Shown: positions 18,288 to 25,886 of the stretch, piece by piece
Layout of the letters: each line of letters begins with the position of its first letter
Position numbering within the stretch: position 1 is the first letter of the stretch
Position numbers and translations under genes: made by a program
Origin: Helicobacter rodentium ATCC 700285
GTDB lineage: Bacteria; Campylobacterota; Campylobacteria; Campylobacterales; Helicobacteraceae
Assembly: GCF_000687535.1 (NCBI RefSeq)
Contig: NZ_JHWC01000001.1
Location: forward strand, 186,001-250,000
Length of the DNA stretch: 64,000 nucleotides
Direction of reading: 5' to 3'
Notes under the pieces: model-generated
Databases searched by the model: none
The model's input: the letters and a program-made list of their open reading frames with translations, nothing else
What the model was told of the DNA's origin: nothing

Positions 18288-18304
18288 TTATAGTTTTAAT
18301 ATAA
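18288..18304. promoter_or_regulatory. Operator-like repeat 3
   Basis: TTATAGTTTTAATATAA, the same form, 31 bp (three helix turns) from repeat 2. It ends 11 nt before the regulator's ATG. Confidence 0.6.
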
Positions 18305-18315
18305 AGAGCTATAAA

Positions 18316-18729
18316 ATGAAAGTTGTTGAAAGAATCAATGAAATCTTGCAAGAAAAAAATATGAGCAAAAAAGAACTTGCGCACCGCTTGATTGACTTTG
18401 GTATGAAAGCAAACAAAACAGGAGAAACCCCGAGTATCTCTAGCATTTATGCCTATCTCAATGGCAATATTGAAATTAAAGCGGATATGATTCCTTATAT
18501 CGCCGATGCGCTTGGAATCTGTGAGCAAGAATTATTTTCTAATCCCAAACAGGCTTTGAAAATCATCGCAAAGGTTTATAATGAGAAAACAAATTACACG
18601 CAATATGAAAGAATTATAGAATTACTAGAATACCTCTCACCCAAAACACTCCTAGAGCTAGAAGAAATTTTAATTCAAAACAAGAAAAAGATTCAAGAGC
18701 TAAACAAGGGAATCAAGAGGTTGCAATAG
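18316..18729 (+). CDS. XRE-family transcriptional regulator
   Basis: A 137-residue protein. Residues 1-75 form a helix-turn-helix of the XRE/Cro type: VVERINEILQEKNMSKKELA, then SISSIYAYLNGN as the recognition helix region, then MIPYIADALGICEQELF. The C-terminal 55 residues are helical and charged and may dimerise. The gene starts 11 nt after the third of three 17-bp operator-like repeats, so autoregulation is likely. The repeats are shared with the divergent glycosyltransferase operon, so control of that operon is possible. The target list and the signal sensed are unknown. Confidence 0.85.
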   Translation: MKVVERINEILQEKNMSKKELAHRLIDFGMKANKTGETPSISSIYAYLNGNIEIKADMIPYIADALGICEQELFSNPKQALKIIAKVYNEKTNYTQYERIIELLEYLSPKTLLELEEILIQNKKKIQELNKGIKRLQ

Positions 18730-18797
18730 CCAAGTTAATTTAATTTTAAATATAATAGAGATTAAAAGTTTAGCCAAAATGACATTAAAGGAATACT

Positions 18798-19001
18798 ATG
18801 GGAAAGCTTACAGAAGAATTTGTGCGCAAAGTTTTTCAAGAGGAAGGTTCTTATCTAAGTAAGCCCGAAGATATTTCGGAGAACAAACTATGCAATGAAA
18901 CGCCCAAAGAAATCCGCGATAGTATCCTTAGTGGCAATCATAACGATATAGAAAATACATTAAAAGCTTTAAAAGAAATTGAGGAGATTGAAAGAGTGTA
19001 A
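18798..19001 (+). CDS. 67-residue hypothetical protein
   Basis: An acidic, soluble, helical small protein (MGKLTEEFVRKVFQEEGSYL at its start, ALKEIEEIERV at its end) with no recognised domain. It lies 68 nt after the XRE gene in the same direction, with AAAGGAA before the ATG. It could be a partner or target of the regulator, or a remnant of a mobile element. No function is proposed. Confidence 0.55.
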   Translation: MGKLTEEFVRKVFQEEGSYLSKPEDISENKLCNETPKEIRDSILSGNHNDIENTLKALKEIEEIERV

Positions 19002-19024
19002 TCTTATTTATTGCTTGTCTTTAT

Positions 19025-19189
19025 ATGAATGAACAATTAAAAAAATGCAATCGGGAAGTTCCTAATGAGTTAATTTTTAAGATTGTTGAAATGTTACTTA
19101 ATGATAGCAAAGAGGATAAGGTTGCCATTGGAAAAAATGGTTTATATATGGCTTTTCGCCTCGCAAATGAAGTAAAGATTAAAACATAG
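19025..19189 (+). CDS. 54-residue hypothetical protein
   Basis: Reads MNEQLKKCNREVPNELIFKI then a helical segment ending FRLANEVKIKT. It is soluble and matches nothing I know. It begins 23 nt after the 67-residue gene and continues the same direction. The ribosome site is weak, so the coding status is tentative. The composition resembles its neighbours and is unlike the repeats that follow. Confidence 0.4.
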   Translation: MNEQLKKCNREVPNELIFKIVEMLLNDSKEDKVAIGKNGLYMAFRLANEVKIKT

Positions 19190-19302
19190 CAGAACTTCAC
19201 TACACTTTTAAATTTATAAATCAAAAACGCTTACTTTTGTGCTATTGCGATACTTCGTAGAGGTTGTGATATATATTATAAGACGAGGTGATTTGCTTTT
19301 TT

Positions 19303-19430
19303 GTCATTGCGAGAGAGCGAAACAAACGAAGCAATCCATAATTTTGCATAAAGTAATTTTTACAATGGAATCTTTAAAGAAGTGCATTCTTATAGATTGC
19401 CACGACTTCTTGCGAAGTCTCGCAATGACG
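19303..19430 (+). repeat. Composite palindromic repeat, copy 2
   Basis: The class-1 arm (GTCATTGCGAGAGAGCGAAA ... GAAGCAATCCATAAT) comes first. The core is TTTACAATGGAATCTTTAAA. The class-2 arm is GATTGCCACGA with inner stem GACTTC/GAAGTC, ending TCTCGCAATGACG. Confidence 0.9.
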
Positions 19431-19460
19431 CAAATAGCAAAATTATAAGCAATCCAAAGT

Positions 19461-19556
19461 TATAGATTGCCACGATTCCACAAGTGGAATCTCGCAATGA
19501 CATACTTCCACAACGTCATTGCGAGGCAACGCAAGGAAGAATCCTAGATTGCTTCA
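19461..19556. repeat. Two extra repeat arms
   Basis: A class-2 arm at 19461-19501 has inner stem GATTCCAC/GTGGAATC. A class-1-like arm at 19514-19556 (GTCATTGCGAGGCAACGCAA ... GATTGCTTC) follows. With copy 2 they fill the gap between the 54-residue gene and rnpB. Confidence 0.75.
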
Positions 19557-19586
19557 CAATTAAAACTCTTTTTATGCCATTTCTGC

Positions 19587-19592
19587 TACAAT
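19587..19592 (+). promoter_or_regulatory. -10 box of rnpB
   Basis: TACAAT. A start 7 nt downstream (19599) coincides with the first base of the P1 helix of RNase P RNA, which supports both calls. Confidence 0.75.
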
Positions 19593-19598
19593 CCGAGC

Positions 19599-19912
19599 AG
19601 GTATAGCAAGTGGCTGCTTAAATTTTAAGAGGAAAGTCCGAGCTGCTTTGGGATAGGATTCCATTTAAAGAATGGCTAGAGCAATCTAAGGGAAAGCGCA
19701 ACAGAAAACAAACCGCCACAATGGCAAGGGTGAAAAGGTGGGGTAAGAGCCTACCGAAAGTGCAGTAATGCACTTTGCTTTGCAAGCCCAATCCGCAGCA
19801 AGAAAGGTATGGTTAATATCCCAAGAATTGAGCCTTTTGCTAGAGTTTTGCTGCAAGGCAAAATGTAGATAAATAGCCACATAAACAGAACTCGGCTTAC
19901 CGCTATGCCTAA
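19599..19912 (+). ncRNA. rnpB: RNase P RNA (bacterial A type)
   Basis: The catalytic RNA that matures tRNA 5' ends. The conserved blocks GAGGAAAGTCCGAGCT (about 19632), GGGTAAGAGCCTACCG (about 19741) and ACAGAACTCGGCTTAC (about 19885) are present in the right order. The P1 helix is AGGTATAGC (19599-19607) paired with GCTATGCCT (19902-19910), nine pairs with one G-U. The length of about 314 nt is normal for an epsilonproteobacterium. The 3' end lies only about 13 nt before the hypE start, with no terminator between, so the two are probably on one transcript. Confidence 0.95.
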
Positions 19913-19925
19913 GAAAAGGAGTTTT

Positions 19926-20942
19926 ATGCGTATTGCAGATTCTATTTTGTTGAGTTATGGTAGCGGTGGTGTGGAATCCCAAAGCCTTATTACAGAGTTT
20001 TTTTATCCTCTTTTGGAAAGTTGTGTAATAAGTGGTGGGGAAGACGCTGGAATCGGGATTCTAAAAAACTCCGATAAATTCGCTCTTAGCACCGATGGCT
20101 ATGTCGTCTCTCCCTTGTTTTTCGCAGGAGGTGATATTGGCAAACTCTGCGTTTGTGGAAGCTGCAATGATGTTGCGATGATGGGCGCAAAGCCACATTA
20201 TTTGAGTGCGAGTTTTATGATTGAGGAGGGGTTTTTAACAGCAGATTTAAAGCGCATTGTGGAATCCTTTGCAAACACCTTAAAGCAAAGCGGTGCGAAA
20301 CTTCTCTCCGCAGACACAAAAGTGCTTCCCAAAGGCTCTTTGGATAAACTTTTCATCACCACCACCGCCTTAGGCGAGTTTTTGCACCCGCATTTAAGCT
20401 TAAGTGCATTTGGGATTCCGCAAGATTGTGCGATTCTTGTAAGCGGAAATATCGGCACACACGGGGCGGTAATCTATTCTAGTCGTGAGGAAATCGGGCT
20501 ACAAAGCGATTTGCAAAGCGATTGTGCTTTACTTTACCCTATTTTAGAACCACTTTTTGCCTCCAACCTCACACTTTATGCGCTAAGGGACGCCACAAGA
20601 GGCGGAATCGCAAGTGTGCTAAACGAATGGGCAAATGCTTCAAAAATCGGCATAGAGATTGAGGAGTCGCATTTGCCAATCCTCCCACAAGTGCGTGGAA
20701 TCTGTGAGTTACTAGGATTTGAAGCCTACAATTTAGCAAACGAGGGAATGTGTGTGCTTTGCGTCGCCAAAGAGGACGCCACAAAGGCTTTAGAGATTCT
20801 GCATTTACAAGGCGCAAAAGATGCTGCAATCATCGGACACACAACTTCTCAAAACGCAACCAAAGTTGTGCTAAAAACCCCTTTTGGTGCGAGGCGATAT
20901 TTGGATTATCCAAGCGGGGAGTTACTTCCTAGAATCTGCTAA
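19926..20942 (+). CDS. hypE: Hydrogenase maturation protein HypE
   Basis: HypE dehydrates the carbamoyl group passed on by HypF to a thiocyanate on its C-terminal cysteine, the source of CN ligands of the NiFe-hydrogenase site. It has 338 residues. The N-terminal GSGG, the AIRS-type ATP-binding region with GGEDAG and STDGYVVSPL, DATRGG and the C-terminal PRIC with terminal Cys are all present. An upstream in-frame ATG at 19905 lies inside the rnpB P1 helix and has no ribosome site. The ATG at 19926 follows AAAAGGAG and is the better start. It stands apart from hypB and hypC, which lie 2 kb downstream. Confidence 0.93.
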   Translation: MRIADSILLSYGSGGVESQSLITEFFYPLLESCVISGGEDAGIGILKNSDKFALSTDGYVVSPLFFAGGDIGKLCVCGSCNDVAMMGAKPHYLSASFMIEEGFLTADLKRIVESFANTLKQSGAKLLSADTKVLPKGSLDKLFITTTALGEFLHPHLSLSAFGIPQDCAILVSGNIGTHGAVIYSSREEIGLQSDLQSDCALLYPILEPLFASNLTLYALRDATRGGIASVLNEWANASKIGIEIEESHLPILPQVRGICELLGFEAYNLANEGMCVLCVAKEDATKALEILHLQGAKDAAIIGHTTSQNATKVVLKTPFGARRYLDYPSGELLPRIC

Positions 20943-20957
20943 GGATTGCGTTATTAT

Positions 20958-21143
20958 GATGGATTGCTTCGTTCGTTTCACTCTCTCGCAAGGACAGAAA
21001 ATCAAAGCATCTGTCACCGCGTCATTGCGAGAAGTTGGCACAACTTCGTGGCAATCTATAATCTTATCAATCAATAAAGATTCCATTGTAAAAGATTTAA
21101 TTATGCAAGATTATGGATTACTTCGGCGTTGCCTCGCAAGGAC
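20958..21143 (-). repeat. Composite palindromic repeat, copy 3, plus one arm
   Basis: A class-1 arm (ATGGATTGCTTCGTTCG ... CTCTCGCAAGGAC) spans 20958-20996. The full element spans 21020-21143: class-2 arm with inner stem GAAGTT/AACTTC, core as AAAGATTCCATTGTAAAA, and a class-1 arm ending CTCGCAAGGAC. It lies in the convergent gap between hypE and moeA. Confidence 0.85.
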
Positions 21144-21151
21144 AAAGCATA

Positions 21152-22381
21152 TTATGTAAGCAAAATCACCTCCACCATTTCACCTGCCTTTTTCGCACAA
21201 TCCAACACACACAACCCATTACGCGCAGAATCCAATGGGCAAAAATTATTCAAAATTGCGCTTAAAAAATCTTTTTTACCCTCAAAATCCACACTCCATT
21301 TGCCTTGAATATTGCGCACATTACACACGCGGAACTCCAAGCGATTATCTGTTTTACCGACATTTTCTTGCAATGGAATCTCCAAAACAATAGGTGTAAA
21401 ATGCGCTCCATTGAGACGCCATAAAATCTCTTTAACAAAAAGCTCAAAGGTTACTAAGGTAGAATTTGGAAAACCGGGCAACCCAAAAAATTGCTTACCT
21501 CCAAAATGCGCATAAGAAATATGTTGTCCGGGCTTAATCTTGACGCCTTTAAACACCATTTCATTTTCCCTCTCCTTGCAAATTGCTGCAATAAAATCAT
21601 AATCCCCCACACTAGCTCCCCCGCTACTTAGGATTAAATCGCACTCCTTAAGGGCTAAATTTACACTTTTTTCTATCTCTTGCTTGTTGTCTTTTAAAAT
21701 CGGATAAAGCTTAGGGATTCCACCATTTTCTAGCACTTTTGCAAGGAGTAAATGCCCATTGGCATTGTAAGTATTTACTCCATTTCTAGCATTTTCCCCC
21801 AACTCTAATAACTCATTTCCGCTGACTAAAATTCCAACTTTCGCGCGTGCAAATACCTCCACAAAAACACAATTCAAACTCGCCAAAAGTCCAATATGAT
21901 TTGCGTTAAGCTGCACCCCTTTAGAGATTAATTTCTCGCCTTTGCGGTGATTAGCTCCTCTTTGTCGGATATGTTGCCCAATCTTTGGAATCTCCAAAAG
22001 ACGCAAGGTTTGAGATTCTGCTTTTACCTGCTCTATTGGCACTAAAATATCAGCATTTTGCGGAATCCTTGCCCCTGTGAAAGTTTTAATTGCAAAGGGT
22101 TGATGGAGTGGCAAAATAGAATCTTGCGCATTCCCCGCTGGATTGTCCCCCAAGATAATAAAGTCTTGCTCTTTGATATTTTCACTTAAGAACTTAGAGC
22201 AAATCGCATATCCGTCCATATTAGAACGCGCAGATTCTGGCATATCACAATCTGCAAGTATATCTTGCGCTAAAATGCGTCCTAAAGCTTGGTGCAAAAA
22301 CACGCGCTCCACTCCCAAAGTCTCAATCTCTTGAGATTCTAAAATCTCCTTAGCTTCTCTGTAATCTATCTTAATTTGCAT
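21152..22381 (-). CDS. moeA: Molybdopterin molybdenumtransferase
   Basis: MoeA inserts molybdate into adenylylated molybdopterin in the last step of Moco synthesis, needed here for the periplasmic nitrate reductase NapA. It has 409 residues. The MoeA signature SARSNMDGYAI occurs near residue 55. The MPT-binding loop reads LSSGGASVGDYDF, followed by PGQHISYAHFGGKQFFGLPGFPNS. The open frame extends four codons further to a TTG, but the ATG at 22381 is preceded by GAGGGA and agrees with the family start. It is followed by a convergent repeat and preceded by ribA with 13 nt between. Confidence 0.93.
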   Translation of the reverse strand: MQIKIDYREAKEILESQEIETLGVERVFLHQALGRILAQDILADCDMPESARSNMDGYAICSKFLSENIKEQDFIILGDNPAGNAQDSILPLHQPFAIKTFTGARIPQNADILVPIEQVKAESQTLRLLEIPKIGQHIRQRGANHRKGEKLISKGVQLNANHIGLLASLNCVFVEVFARAKVGILVSGNELLELGENARNGVNTYNANGHLLLAKVLENGGIPKLYPILKDNKQEIEKSVNLALKECDLILSSGGASVGDYDFIAAICKERENEMVFKGVKIKPGQHISYAHFGGKQFFGLPGFPNSTLVTFELFVKEILWRLNGAHFTPIVLEIPLQENVGKTDNRLEFRVCNVRNIQGKWSVDFEGKKDFLSAILNNFCPLDSARNGLCVLDCAKKAGEMVEVILLT

Positions 22382-22394
22382 TTTGTCCCTCAAA

Positions 22395-22979
22395 TCAAAG
22401 TAAATGTCCCATTTTGGTTTTTTTCACTTCTAAATAATGTGCATTGTGTGCATTACAACCCACAATAATAGGCTCACGCTTGAGTGCAATCATAGATTCA
22501 AACACACTAATTTTAGTCGGATTATTTGTAAGCAAACGAATTTGCCGCAACTTATAATAATCAAAAATAAATTGGACTATTTTATAATCCCTTTCGTCCT
22601 CTTTGAAGCCCAAAGCAAGATTTGCTTCAATGGTATCCAAGCCCTTATCCTGCAAAGCATAGGCATTGACTTTATTGAAAAGTCCGATTCCACGCCCCTC
22701 TTGACGCAAATAAATCAACATTCCTTGCTCCTTTGCGATTCTTTTCAATGCAAAGTGTAACTCCCCACCGCAATCGCATTTAAGACTTGAAAGCGTATCG
22801 CCCGTTAAACATTCTGAATGCACACGCACAAGCGGATTATCGGGAAGCTCCTCTGTTTTAACCACCAAATGCTCTAAAACATAGACTTCACCCTTAAAGG
22901 ATTTTTTTTCCCTAAAAGCCTGAATTTTAAAATTCCCAAATTGTGTTGGGAGATTTGCTTGTTCTGAAATTTCTATCAT
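22395..22979 (-). CDS. ribA: GTP cyclohydrolase II
   Basis: First enzyme of riboflavin synthesis, opening GTP to the diaminopyrimidine with release of formate. It is a stand-alone form of 194 residues, not the RibBA fusion. The zinc cysteines are in [15 protein letters not shown], the catalytic region is [21 protein letters not shown], and [10 protein letters not shown] followed by LLTNNPTK is typical. It lies directly upstream of moeA in one transcription unit. The region 22980-23092 is the divergent promoter area with hypB. Confidence 0.95.
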   Translation of the reverse strand: MIEISEQANLPTQFGNFKIQAFREKKSFKGEVYVLEHLVVKTEELPDNPLVRVHSECLTGDTLSSLKCDCGGELHFALKRIAKEQGMLIYLRQEGRGIGLFNKVNAYALQDKGLDTIEANLALGFKEDERDYKIVQFIFDYYKLRQIRLLTNNPTKISVFESMIALKREPIIVGCNAHNAHYLEVKKTKMGHLL

Positions 22980-23088
22980 TAATACTTCTCTCTTAAAAAT
23001 TTATTTAAAAATCTAAAATATAGCCAATTTGTAGTAAGAAGTGGTTTAAGATTCCAAATTTTCACTTCATATTTGGATACAAATCTGC

Positions 23089-23094
23089 TACAAT
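23089..23094 (+). promoter_or_regulatory. -10 box of hypB-hypC
   Basis: TACAAT. It overlaps the upstream in-frame ATG at 23093, which argues that this ATG is not the hypB start. Confidence 0.6.
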
Positions 23095-23119
23095 GCGCAA
23101 AAAAATAAAAGGTTTTCAA

Positions 23120-23812
23120 ATGGAATCACAAAACAACACAAAAAGCCTTGAAATAGGACAAAGGATTCTATCTAAAAACGATAAAATCGCAATGGAATTG
23201 CGCAAAATGTATGCAAAAGATAATCTTTTTGTCATTAACCTTATGAGTTCCCCGGGTAGCGGAAAAACAACACTCCTAGAAAATATAGCCAAAAACAAAT
23301 TGCTAGATTTCTGTGTGGTAGAGGGTGATTTACAAACAAACCGCGATGCCGAGCGTCTCCAAGCTTATGGAGTGAATGCTTATCAAATTACCACCGGAGA
23401 TGCGTGCCATTTGGAAGCGGCAATGGTGCAAGAAGCTTTACCAAACCTTCGCACACAAGGCGAACTAAAGGATTTTATGTTTATAGAAAATGTTGGTAAT
23501 CTTGTCTGCCCTGCAAGTTATGACTTGGGTGCAAATATGAATATCGTTTTACTCTCCACTCCAGAGGGCGATGATAAAGTCTTAAAATATCCTACAATCT
23601 TTTTATGCGCTGATGCAGTCATCATTTCTAAAGCGGATTTAATAGAAGTGTTTAACTTCAAAGTCTCTCAAGTGAAAGAGGATTTAGAAAAACTCAAAAA
23701 AGAGATTCCATTATTCTTAATCTCTGACAAGGAATTAGAATCCCAACGCAAATTTTGTGCATTTTTACAGCAAAACAAGGAGAAAAATTATGTGTCTAGC
23801 CATACCTTCTAA
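23120..23812 (+). CDS. hypB: Hydrogenase nickel incorporation GTPase HypB
   Basis: HypB is the GTPase that delivers Ni to NiFe-hydrogenase (in H. pylori also to urease) together with HypA. It has 230 residues from the chosen ATG, which follows AAAGG. The P-loop is SSPGSGKTTLLE (Gly45 to Thr50), followed by VEGDLQTNRDAERL, the metal-site Cys-His in GDACHLEAAM, IENVGNLVCPAS and SKADLIEV (guanine recognition). There is no His-rich N-terminal tail, so it is not a nickel-storage form. It overlaps hypC by 23 nt. hypA and hypD are not adjacent. Confidence 0.94.
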   Translation: MESQNNTKSLEIGQRILSKNDKIAMELRKMYAKDNLFVINLMSSPGSGKTTLLENIAKNKLLDFCVVEGDLQTNRDAERLQAYGVNAYQITTGDACHLEAAMVQEALPNLRTQGELKDFMFIENVGNLVCPASYDLGANMNIVLLSTPEGDDKVLKYPTIFLCADAVIISKADLIEVFNFKVSQVKEDLEKLKKEIPLFLISDKELESQRKFCAFLQQNKEKNYVSSHTF

Positions 23813-24050
23813 AGTCATCAAAATTGACACAAAAACCAATTTAGCAACATTAGATACGCTAGGCGTAATGCGTGAGGCAAGTTTGGATTTAATGAATGAG
23901 GAAGTGCGAATTGGGGATTATGTTTTGTTGCATATTGGGTATGTAATGGGAAAAATAGATGAAGAACAAGCAAAGCTTTCATTGGAAACTTACGCAGAAA
24001 TCATCAAAACGCTTGAGGAAGAAGAAAAAGAACTCAAAGAGCCTAGTTAA
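23790..24050 (+). CDS. hypC: Hydrogenase maturation chaperone HypC
   Basis: An 86-residue small OB-fold chaperone that carries the Fe(CN)2CO unit with HypD and binds the hydrogenase large subunit. It starts MCLAIPSKV; the Cys after Met is the essential residue, which fixes the start at 23790 although the frame is open upstream. The start is preceded by AAGGAG and lies inside the end of hypB (23-nt overlap). The acidic C-terminal tail (EEEEKELKEPS) is family-typical. hypD would normally follow in Helicobacter; here a block of repeats follows instead. Confidence 0.93.
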   Translation: MCLAIPSKVIKIDTKTNLATLDTLGVMREASLDLMNEEVRIGDYVLLHIGYVMGKIDEEQAKLSLETYAEIIKTLEEEEKELKEPS

Positions 24051-24119
24051 TAGCTGTTGGGGGGATTCTTTTTTTATTGCTTTAATTTTATTGCAAGATT
24101 CCACATTGTGTTTAGCTTT

Positions 24120-24370
24120 TGAGTAGGATTATAAGATTGCCCCACTCCGTTCGCAATGATTCAAGGAGATAGACTGCGTCATTGCAAGAGATTCTTTAGA
24201 ATCTCGTGGCAATCTATCACTTTGCATTACTTGAAAGACTCCACTACAAAATTTAATTTATACGCAGGATTATGGATTGTTTCATCTCTCGCTTTGTCCG
24301 CTCCTCGCAATGACTGCGCGGGATTCATCATTGCAAACAAAACAAAGCAATCTATAAAGAAAATTTCAGA
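24120..24370 (-). repeat. Composite palindromic repeat, copy 4, with fragments
   Basis: The full element spans 24177-24314: class-2 arm with inner stem GATTCT/AGAATC, a decayed core (GACTCCACTACAAAA), and a class-1 arm ending CTCGCAATGAC. Fragments flank it (ATAAGATTGCCCCAC at about 24130 and CATTGCAAACAAAACAAAGC at about 24329). They fill the gap between hypC and tlpD; I see no gene there. Confidence 0.8.
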
Positions 24371-24434
24371 GGTAAGACTCCGCATTTTACTCTCGTAAAA
24401 ACAAAGTTTTACAAGAATAAATAAGAATCTCAAT

Positions 24435-25532
24435 CTACACTAAAGTAGCTAATTTATCCTCACAAAGCCCATCTAAATATTTAACAACCTCATCGCTTGC
24501 CAATTCTGCAGCTTGGAAATATTTATAAATCTCCTCTAGGCAACCTTCAGAAGTGCCATTTTGCTTCATCAAATTATGACCTTCAATAATATTATCATGC
24601 ACCCCTTGATGTGGAGGCTCAATTTTTGGATAACTTGCAAATTGCGAGAAGAGTTGCTTACCTGTGCCTGTATCATACCATTTACCTAAACGACAATCGT
24701 GATGTCCTACAAATTTAGCTTCCATATCTTCATTAAAGATTGCCTTGTAACCATTGACTTTAAAGAATAAGTGGTCAAGCTTAATCAAGCCAACAAAAGT
24801 AATGGTTAATATCTTATCTGTATCATTATAAATTTTGTCTGCTGATTGGTTAATATGCTCCAATGTCTCATTTTGTGAGCCTAATTGCTCCATTTCCCTT
24901 ATAATGTCATCAGAAGATGTTTGCACTTCAGAGAAGTTTTGTTGAACCACTTGGATATTCATTTCAATTTCTTTGGTTGCCTTTTGGGTTCTTTCGGCTA
25001 ATTTTCGCACCTCATCGGCAACAACCGCAAATCCTCTTCCGTGTTCTCCTGCTCTTGCTGCTTCAATTGCGGCATTGAGCGCAAGCAAGTTTGTTTGATC
25101 GGAAATATCTGTAATCAACGCAATAACACTTGAAATTGCAGTGAAATCGTTTTGCACTTGTGTAATCATTGTGTTGAATTCAGAAAGTTTTGCAGTCATA
25201 CTAGATAAACCTTCCGCTAGGACATTTTGAATCTCAACAGAATTTTTCTTATTATCCTCCGCAATGGCTTTTGCGGAACGCAATAAATCTACCGTCTTAC
25301 TGAAATCATCTTGAAGTATTTTAAGATTCTTGCCACAACCCCCTACAAGGCTTAAAGCCATATCCTTAAAGGCTTCCACGCAATGACCAGATTTTTCTTC
25401 AGGAATCTCTTGCGCTTTTGCTTCTAACTCTTCATTGTGTGCTTTTAACTCTTGAAGTTTTGTTTTTAAGAGTTTATTTTCCTCTAATGCACGATGTAAT
25501 TGCTCTTTGTATTGACTGCCAAACATACTCAA
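24435..25532 (-). CDS. tlpD: Cytoplasmic chemoreceptor with CZB domain (TlpD type)
   Basis: A 365-residue soluble receptor with no membrane helix. A coiled-coil N-terminus (about 5-45) is followed by the methyl-accepting signalling domain with the hairpin tip [36 protein letters not shown] at about 145-180. A C-terminal CZB zinc-binding domain follows ([39 protein letters not shown]). In H. pylori TlpD senses oxidants and energy state, signalling through CheW-CheA to the flagellar motor. The gene is monocistronic and flanked by repeats on both sides. The homology to TlpD is strong by layout; the same ligand is inferred. Confidence 0.9.
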   Translation of the reverse strand: MSMFGSQYKEQLHRALEENKLLKTKLQELKAHNEELEAKAQEIPEEKSGHCVEAFKDMALSLVGGCGKNLKILQDDFSKTVDLLRSAKAIAEDNKKNSVEIQNVLAEGLSSMTAKLSEFNTMITQVQNDFTAISSVIALITDISDQTNLLALNAAIEAARAGEHGRGFAVVADEVRKLAERTQKATKEIEMNIQVVQQNFSEVQTSSDDIIREMEQLGSQNETLEHINQSADKIYNDTDKILTITFVGLIKLDHLFFKVNGYKAIFNEDMEAKFVGHHDCRLGKWYDTGTGKQLFSQFASYPKIEPPHQGVHDNIIEGHNLMKQNGTSEGCLEEIYKYFQAAELASDEVVKYLDGLCEDKLATLV

Positions 25533-25684
25533 CTCTCCCTTTATGTAATAAAATCACATTTTTCTTTGAAAAGTTGATTTTATAACCATTAAACTAAAAC
25601 TAACTTAAATTGACTAATATTTTCATTAAATTTTTATCTTAAATTAAAAATTTTATGGATTTGACAATTTAAGACCTACCACTC

Positions 25685-25821
25685 CTCCTTGCAAAAAGTT
25701 GGCAAAACTTCGTGGCAATCTATAATCAAGTAAAAGTAGATTCAACAATGGAATCTTAAAAGGCAAGATTCTATAATTATGGTGCTTTGTTATTTGTTTT
25801 GCTCAATTCCTCGCAACAACA
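25685..25821 (-). repeat. Composite palindromic repeat, copy 5 (decayed)
   Basis: The class-2 arm is CTTGCAAAAAGTTGG ... AACTTCGTGGCAATCTATAAT. The core region is ACAATGGAATCTTAAAAGGC. The degenerate class-1 arm ends CCTCGCAACAACAAGG. It occupies most of the 350-bp gap between nhaC and tlpD. Confidence 0.65.
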
Positions 25822-25886
25822 AGGCAGAAAGCATAAAACACATAAATGCCAGACCACTTCATTTTATTTACAAAAACGATGATTTC

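Noticed and set aside
19239-19448. 69-residue open frame
   Set aside because: It lies within repeat copy 2 and its translation is that of the repeat arms.
19905-19925. Upstream ATG start for hypE
   Set aside because: It lies in the P1 helix of RNase P RNA and lacks a ribosome site; the ATG at 19926 has AAAAGGAG.
23093-23119. Upstream ATG start for hypB
   Set aside because: It overlaps the TACAAT promoter box; the ATG at 23120 has AAAGG before it and gives the family N-terminus.
24385-24420. Possible terminator after tlpD
   Set aside because: A CTTGTAAAAC/GTTTTTACGAG hairpin exists, but it has a bulge and no T run follows, so I did not list it.
24156-24433. Open frames of 80 and 68 residues
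   Set aside because: They are made of repeat copy 4 sequence on both strands.
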